From: JAQBGV01 sp032128395
GTDB lineage: Bacteria > Planctomycetota > UBA8108 > UBA1146
DNA length: 26,910 bases
Direction of reading: 5' to 3'
Assembly (NCBI GenBank): GCA_032128395.1
Contig: JAQBGV010000017.1
Span: 1-26,910 of the forward strand
Shown: piece after piece, positions 23,801-26,910 of the stretch
Layout: each line of letters starts with the position of its first letter
Position numbering within the stretch: position 1 is the stretch's first letter
The notes under the pieces: generated by a model
What the model saw: only the letters and a program-made list of their open reading frames with translations
Databases searched by the model: none
What the model was told of the DNA's origin: nothing
Made by a program: the position numbers and the translations under genes

Positions 23801-24695
23801 GCACCACGACGGTGCTCACCGCAGTGGGGTCCGCCGCGACGGCGCTGAGGAGATCGATCGCCTCCCGAGCATCGGTGGGGCGGCGGTGCGGTTCGAACTC
23901 GAGAAGGCGACGGGTGGCTTCCGCGTAGGAGGGAGGCGCCACTCTCTCGGCATCGCCGAGGGGGGGCATGCCTCGTTGGGTGATGACGTCGCTCAACCGC
24001 TCGAAGGGGAGGCGCCCGGTCGCCGCCCGGTACAGGATCACCCCGAGGGAGTAGAGGTCACTCCGTTCGTCGACCGCGCTCGCGGCCTCGATCTGCTCCG
24101 GCGACATGTACTGCGGAGTGCCGAGCACGCTCCGGGTCAGGTGCGCTTCCGTATCGCTTCCTTTGACGAGCCCGAAGTCGGCGAGGTGGGCGCTGACATC
24201 GTCGCGATCGAGCCACGCTCCCGGATCGGTCGGGGACTCCCCGCGAACCGTGAGCAGGATGTTCCCCGGCTTGATGTCTCGGTGGACGAGGCGACGTTCG
24301 TGGAGGTGGGAGAGGGCTTCGAGAACCTCGATCGCGATCCGCGCCATCCAGCCGAACGCATCACCGGACCGGAGCCGCCCGTTCGCGGTGAGGACCTCTT
24401 CGAGGGAGACCCCCTCGAGGTAGTCCATCGTGAAGAAGAGCCGATCGCCGACCCAGCCGAGGTCGCGAAACGGGACGATGTGCGGGTGCGCGAGGCTCTG
24501 GAGGGTCCGGATCTCCCGCTCGAAGCGTCGGCGATCGGTCTCGTCGACGGTGGGGAGGAGCGTCTTCATCGCGACCCGACCCCCGCCACCGAGGTCTTCC
24601 GCGAGCCAGACCTGACCCATCCCACCCTCACCGATGGGCCGGACGAGCTGGTAGCGGTTGTTGATCACCTGATCGGGAAGGAAGGGCTCGTGCAT
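20856..24695 (-). CDS. Ser/Thr protein kinase fused to STAND-like ATPase and TPR array (PknK-like)
   Basis: A 1279-residue cytoplasmic signalling protein. The kinase domain is about residues 15-285: GEGGMGQV (22-29), VAMK with Lys44, HRDIKPGN (138-145), DFG (173-175) and SPEQ. A P-loop ATPase follows, with Walker A GERGTGKT (336-343) and a Walker B region RVIFLEDLHHCD (about 456-467). From about 715 to 1265 a long array of TPR-like helical pairs is present (repeats such as ALENFEKAERISRRLDDREG and ALRSYERALEISERLGDRRG). The end is Gly/Ser-rich and probably disordered. The arrangement matches the PknK type, in which TPRs bind ligands or proteins. ATG 24695 is preferred to TTG 24722; GGAGG precedes it closely. 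The stop overlaps the sigma-54 activator gene. Confidence 0.93.
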   Translation of the reverse strand: MHEPFLPDQVINNRYQLVRPIGEGGMGQVWLAEDLGGGGRVAMKTLLPTVDETDRRRFEREIRTLQSLAHPHIVPFRDLGWVGDRLFFTMDYLEGVSLEEVLTANGRLRSGDAFGWMARIAIEVLEALSHLHERRLVHRDIKPGNILLTVRGESPTDPGAWLDRDDVSAHLADFGLVKGSDTEAHLTRSVLGTPQYMSPEQIEAASAVDERSDLYSLGVILYRAATGRLPFERLSDVITQRGMPPLGDAERVAPPSYAEATRRLLEFEPHRRPTDAREAIDLLSAVAADPTAVSTVVVPARRAQPVFSGRAPEVASLLDSARRAARGEGRWVTITGERGTGKTWLVTRSEFRTRALVTERLAFFMGAFAAGSPHGGFGQILEGILRHHERHHGPERVVESLGPFGRQLGSLFPRLRLAGWLDRCPEIEGTVPIEIERERVIDAVVGVLTSGTEVEPRVIFLEDLHHCDEFDLELLRRVLLNALHLPLLIITTHRLSREGRRPAIERLQREIGVEERLDTVELEPLGRSDAAAMVGSLLTPDRPLHDGILDLLMERTDGVPLYLLHLFNSLWARDLFHLENDEWRIGEAANALPIPESTRSHFLLALDEIPAPERRTINLGAVIGRNFGFELLLAISESDEFEMDLLCRRLVHSGVFEEHLDGFRFQHGFEREIVLDQLSGPMRRRLHARVAQNLERLYAGEIEDHLGEIAEQMYLGGDRGRALDYLTRAGKRAEAAYALRHALDFLGKALEICSGDRDRRELLTSIGDLHQRLGEPDEALRNFREAIFHYTAIEELLLRDAEALSAEDRADLGAYAGLLLNFGEVYVRSRDHTQALENFEKAERISRRLDDREGVAFALGRQGAAHAYHEDLTRAEETYRAAVEIYEDLPASRGLVNGLVGLAYVDRMRGRLERALEHNTRAFEYAERVDDPIQTASLLSGFGNLYRALGRLPEALRSYERALEISERLGDRRGVGVALMNLGRTASFLGDYRRSLDALTRARELFLATGDAQGGILTLGNLGTLHFYLGEFDTARRYLGEYREAAERKGFRRAVADADHCLGILELELDHHAEARLRIEGSLAEYQRVGDEEGVVGDQIQLARLAGREGDHSLALELARAAGEHAEKIGAGEPRAESLRVEAEARRELDDLEAAQERAERALELFETQAQPFAEALNCRTLAKIYRDRGYEWADRAGRYFERAVRIFERLGARHALAVTRREYGAFLLLVEEVARARELFADAAAVFEELGSAGELARVHEELAALGPGAGSGTGGGS

Positions 24696-25083
24696 GGGCC
24701 TCCAGGCCCTGTGGGCGGTCAAAAGCTGACCGAATTGTAGCCACTCCCGCCCACGGCGACTACCTCGGCTATTTTCTGTCCAGTTGGAGTGGTCGGAAGT
24801 CGACCGGGGGAGCGCATCTCAGGGGGCTCCTAGCCTTTCCCCCGATGACACGGCCGGGAAGCACGGGTACCCCTCGCGCCGTCCATCGATAGAATCGGAG
24901 CCTTGGGCTCAACCGCGCGCAGATTTTGATATTCGGCCAGTTTCCCGTCGGTCATGCCGCAGGCGGGATCGGTCGGGCGGCGCGAGGTGGAGGGGGGCGG
25001 ACTTCCAGCCCCGGCCGGAATTTCCGAGCCGATGCGGGGTCCACACATATCCGATGGCGAACGCAGCGAATGGGGGGCCTCCG
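24696..25083. other. Divergent intergenic region, 388 bp, no gene recognised
   Basis: Between the kinase and the dockerin protein I see no convincing coding frame; the open frame at 24784-25083 in front of the dockerin gene has no protein-like features. On the kinase side are two short inverted repeats and a TACAAT. On the other side AGATTTTGATATT near 24919-24931 is a locally AT-rich patch that could hold a promoter, without a clear consensus. Confidence 0.5.
24734..24739 (-). promoter_or_regulatory. Candidate -10 hexamer for the kinase operon
   Basis: On the minus strand TACAAT lies about 39 bases before the kinase ATG, with a GTGG just upstream. No convincing TTGACA-like -35 sits 16-18 bases further up, so this is only a plausible promoter element. 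A GGTCA/TGACC inverted repeat at 24717-24731 and a GGGCCT/AGGCCC one at 24696-24709 would lie within the leader. Confidence 0.3.
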
Positions 25084-26178
25084 ATGACGCATCCCGCGAT
25101 CCGCAGTCTCTTCACGGGGGCATTTCTTCTCGTCGCGACCGGTCTCGGCGCGCAGGACTTCATCCGCGGCGACGCGACGGGTGAGGGGTTCTTCAACCTC
25201 GACGACTCCGTCTTCCTCGTTTCGTACCTCTACAGCGATGGACCCGCTCCGGGAGTGCTCGCCGCAGGGGATGTCAACGACAACGGCGGCGTGGAGCTCG
25301 GCGACATCACCTACCTCCTCAAATTCCTGTACCTCGGAGGACCGGTCCCGAGTTCCCCTTGGCCCTTTCCCGGGCCCGATCCGACTCCGACCCCGTTCGA
25401 TCCACCGGTCGATCCGACGATCGAGTTGACCCTTCCCAACCTGAACGTCGTCCCGGGTGCGCTCGGTCTCGAGCTCCCGCTCCTGTTGAGCAACGCTCTG
25501 ACCACGAACGGGATCGAAGTCTCGATCACCTTCGACCCGACCGCCGTGGTCCTCGACAGCTGGGATGTCTCGAACAGCATCCTCGGCTTCGCGAACGCTG
25601 AGTACATCAACCAAGAGATCTCCAACGATCCGGCGAACCCGTTCGCCTGGCTCACGGCGATCGTCGATTTCGCAACCCCCATCGATGGGCACTTCGTCCC
25701 CGCCGGGGATGGCCTTCCCATCGCGGTGCTCCATCTCTCCGTCCCGATCACCGCGACGGCTCCGCAGACCACCCAGCTCGCGTTCACCGACGGCGTCGAT
25801 ACCCCGCCGAAGCACAACTTGGTGGTCGTGAACGGGGGTGAGACTCGCAGGCCGACGACCTCGGGCGGCTCGATCGACATCGAAGTGACCTTCGTGCGCG
25901 GCGATTCGAACCATGACTGCATGCTCGACGTTTCGGATCCGGTCTACAGCGTGACGTGGCTCTTCTCGGGCGGTCCGGGCCACCCGTGCGAAGATTCCGC
26001 CGACACGAACAACGACGGGGTCCTGAATCTCGCGGACCCGATCTATCTCCTCAACTATCTCTTCCAACAGGGCCCGTCTCCCTCGGAGCCGTTCCCGCTC
26101 GCGGGACTCGATCCGGACCAGGACTCGCTCGACTGCGCGCAGCAGGCGTCGTGCGCCGGTCCACCCCCGGGGCCCTAG
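25084..26178 (+). CDS. Secreted dockerin / cohesin-like / dockerin protein, 364 aa
   Basis: The N-terminus, MTHPAIRSLFTGAFLLVATGLGA, is a signal peptide with cleavage expected after Ala23. Two dockerin-type EF-hand-like repeats follow (RGDATGEGFFNLDDSVFLVSYL from residue 28; AGDVNDNGGVELGDITYLLKFL from 61). After a Pro-rich linker (about 89-110) there is a beta-rich domain, residues 112-268, with cohesin-type blocks: ALGLELPLLLSNA, GIEVSITFDPTAVVL and AGDGLPIAVLHLSV. A second dockerin pair ends the protein (from 272 and 306, with TNNDGVLNLADPIYLLNYLF). The repeats bind calcium and would fold outside the cell. ATG 25084 begins at the signal peptide; ATG 25054 would add ten residues. Two modules that usually bind each other in one chain suggest self-association. 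Cohesin identity is less sure than dockerin. Confidence 0.82.
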   Translation: MTHPAIRSLFTGAFLLVATGLGAQDFIRGDATGEGFFNLDDSVFLVSYLYSDGPAPGVLAAGDVNDNGGVELGDITYLLKFLYLGGPVPSSPWPFPGPDPTPTPFDPPVDPTIELTLPNLNVVPGALGLELPLLLSNALTTNGIEVSITFDPTAVVLDSWDVSNSILGFANAEYINQEISNDPANPFAWLTAIVDFATPIDGHFVPAGDGLPIAVLHLSVPITATAPQTTQLAFTDGVDTPPKHNLVVVNGGETRRPTTSGGSIDIEVTFVRGDSNHDCMLDVSDPVYSVTWLFSGGPGHPCEDSADTNNDGVLNLADPIYLLNYLFQQGPSPSEPFPLAGLDPDQDSLDCAQQASCAGPPPGP

Positions 26179-26183
26179 TCGCG

Positions 26184-26597
26184 TTGAAGATGCTGATGTT
26201 GCACGTGCGGGAGTTCTGGTTCCGCACCCACGCGCGCAACCTCGAGACCGAGGAGGAGCGCGAAGAGGAAGGGGAATCGGCGGGCCCGGCGATCCTCGCG
26301 TGGATCCAGGTCGAGACCCCCGATCTCATCGACCCGAGTGCAACCGCCCGCAAGGCCACGAAGAACCTGAAGTGGCACGCGCGGAAGGTCGACGTCCCCC
26401 GCGTGGTACTCCATTCGTTCGCGCACCTCTCCGACGATCGCGCCGAGCCCACCGAGGCGTTGCGGGTCCTCGAGGAGATCGCGGAGCGACTTCGCGGCGT
26501 GGGCTTCGAAGTGCTCGAAACCCCGTGGGGACACTTCAACGAGTTTCGGATGCACGTCGAGGGTCCAGGGATCGCGAAAGTCTGGAAGTCCTGGTAG
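26184..26597 (+). CDS. Stand-alone archaeal-type threonyl-tRNA synthetase editing-domain protein
   Basis: This 137-residue protein resembles the N-terminal editing domain of archaeal threonyl-tRNA synthetase, a D-aminoacyl-tRNA deacylase-like fold that removes serine from tRNA-Thr. Matching features are KMLMLHV at the start, the two-strand/helix pattern with VETPDLIDPSATARKATKNL, the conserved SFAHLSDDRAEP with His81, and LEEIAERLRGVGFEVLETPWG. The archaeal GWYKSF segment reads GHFNEF, so the Tyr and Lys important for editing are Phe118 and Asn119; the following CKGHPLSEL-like end is also altered. TTG 26184 places the family's His at position 7; ATG 26190 is the alternative by two codons, and no good ribosome site is visible. 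Function could be weak deacylation, binding, or a different substrate. Confidence 0.72.
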   Translation: MKMLMLHVREFWFRTHARNLETEEEREEEGESAGPAILAWIQVETPDLIDPSATARKATKNLKWHARKVDVPRVVLHSFAHLSDDRAEPTEALRVLEEIAERLRGVGFEVLETPWGHFNEFRMHVEGPGIAKVWKSW

Positions 26598-26910
26598 GAG
26601 CGAAGCGGAGCGCGCCTCCTTGGGGTGAATCGAGAGTGGCTGCCGCGAGCGAGAGGGGTCTGGGAGCCAGCCCCAAGAGCCATTCGCGAGCCAAGCGAGC
26701 AGAGCTCGCCTCGTCGGGGTGAATCGAGAGCGGCTCTGCCGCGAACGAGAGGGGGCTGTGAGCCAGCCCCCTAAGGAGCGAGCGGAGCGCGCCTCGTTGG
26801 GGTGAATCGAGAGCGGCTCAGCCGCGAGCGAGAGGGGTCTGGGAGCCAGCCCCCCAAGCGAGCGGAGCGCGCCTCGTTGGGGTGAATCGAGAGCGGCTCA
26901 GCCGCGAGCG
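26598..26910. repeat. Tandem array of imperfect 80-94 bp repeats, running off the window
   Basis: Three whole units and part of a fourth can be followed by the core GGGGTGAATCGAGAG, at 26622, 26716, 26799 and 26879 (periods 94, 83 and 80). Each has GCGGCTCAGCCGC-like self-complementary sequence next to it, and the complete units have a GGGG-x-CTGG...CCAGCCCC hairpin ending GAGCCAGCCCC. There is no ribosome site or conserved frame, so this is not coding. The repeats are imperfect and without uniform spacers, so a CRISPR array is excluded. The nearest upstream gene ends at 26597, so the array begins directly after it. Confidence 0.8.

Noticed and set aside
20913..24740. Open frame of 1275 codons antisense to the kinase gene
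   Set aside because: The opposite frame holds the full set of kinase, ATPase and TPR motifs. This one is rich in Glu/Asp/Gly/Arg without domain features and is an effect of GC-rich third positions in the real gene.
24784..25083. N-terminal extension of the dockerin protein by 100 codons
   Set aside because: It would bury the signal peptide and has shadow-like composition. ATG 25084 starts the signal peptide directly.
26598..26910. CRISPR array
   Set aside because: Units are 80-94 bp and imperfect along their full length, without a short identical repeat alternating with unique spacers; no cas gene is near.
1..26910. tRNA or rRNA genes
   Set aside because: I saw no cloverleaf with a GTTCRA-type T arm and CCA-side pairing, and no rRNA-like conserved blocks. 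A covariance search would settle this.

Overview
The window is a GC-rich bacterial chromosome segment with tightly packed genes. Several features together suggest a planctomycete or a close relative: a very large Ser/Thr kinase fused to an ATPase and TPR array, a secreted protein with dockerin-type calcium-binding repeats, and an enhancer-binding protein for sigma-54. This is inference from gene content; no rRNA or other taxonomic marker lies in the window. I see no tRNA, rRNA, CRISPR array, insertion sequence or prophage.

Left part (1-5610). The window opens inside ybeY (rRNA maturation RNase). A DinB-like protein and a phosphotransferase-fold kinase follow, joined by a GTGA overlap. Next come phosphonopyruvate decarboxylase (+) and 2-aminoethylphosphonate transaminase (-), which overlap tail to tail by 11 bp and together carry out the last two steps to 2-aminoethylphosphonate. 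Divergent from the transaminase is a pair of VOC-fold genes, the first closely resembling the ArsI/CadI arsenical lyase family.

Middle part (5703-15082), all on the minus strand. In order of transcription: mnmA (tRNA 2-thiolation), an asparagine-synthetase-like protein without the N-terminal catalytic cysteine, then pstS, pstC, pstA, pstB, aroA and gpmI. From pstC to gpmI each stop codon overlaps the next start (GTGA, ATGA or TGATG), so phosphate uptake, EPSP synthase and phosphoglycerate mutase form one coupled unit. PEP and phosphate are the shared currency of this unit and of the nearby phosphonate genes.

Right part (15193-26910). An acyl-CoA dehydrogenase and a small three-helix membrane protein on the plus strand meet a minus-strand operon. 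That operon reads kinase-ATPase-TPR protein, sigma-54 activator, YlxP, a 47-residue membrane peptide and a metallo-beta-lactamase-fold protein. Divergent from the kinase is a secreted protein arranged dockerin, cohesin-like, dockerin. It is followed by a stand-alone protein resembling the editing domain of archaeal threonyl-tRNA synthetase, with apparent changes at active-site positions.

Non-coding structure is also present. REP-like inverted repeats sit in two convergent gene junctions (5638-5668 and 16889-17067). A tandem array of about 80-94 bp units fills the right end (26598-26910), and its hairpin arm shares a short core with the REP-like elements. A perfect 16-bp palindrome lies upstream of pstS.
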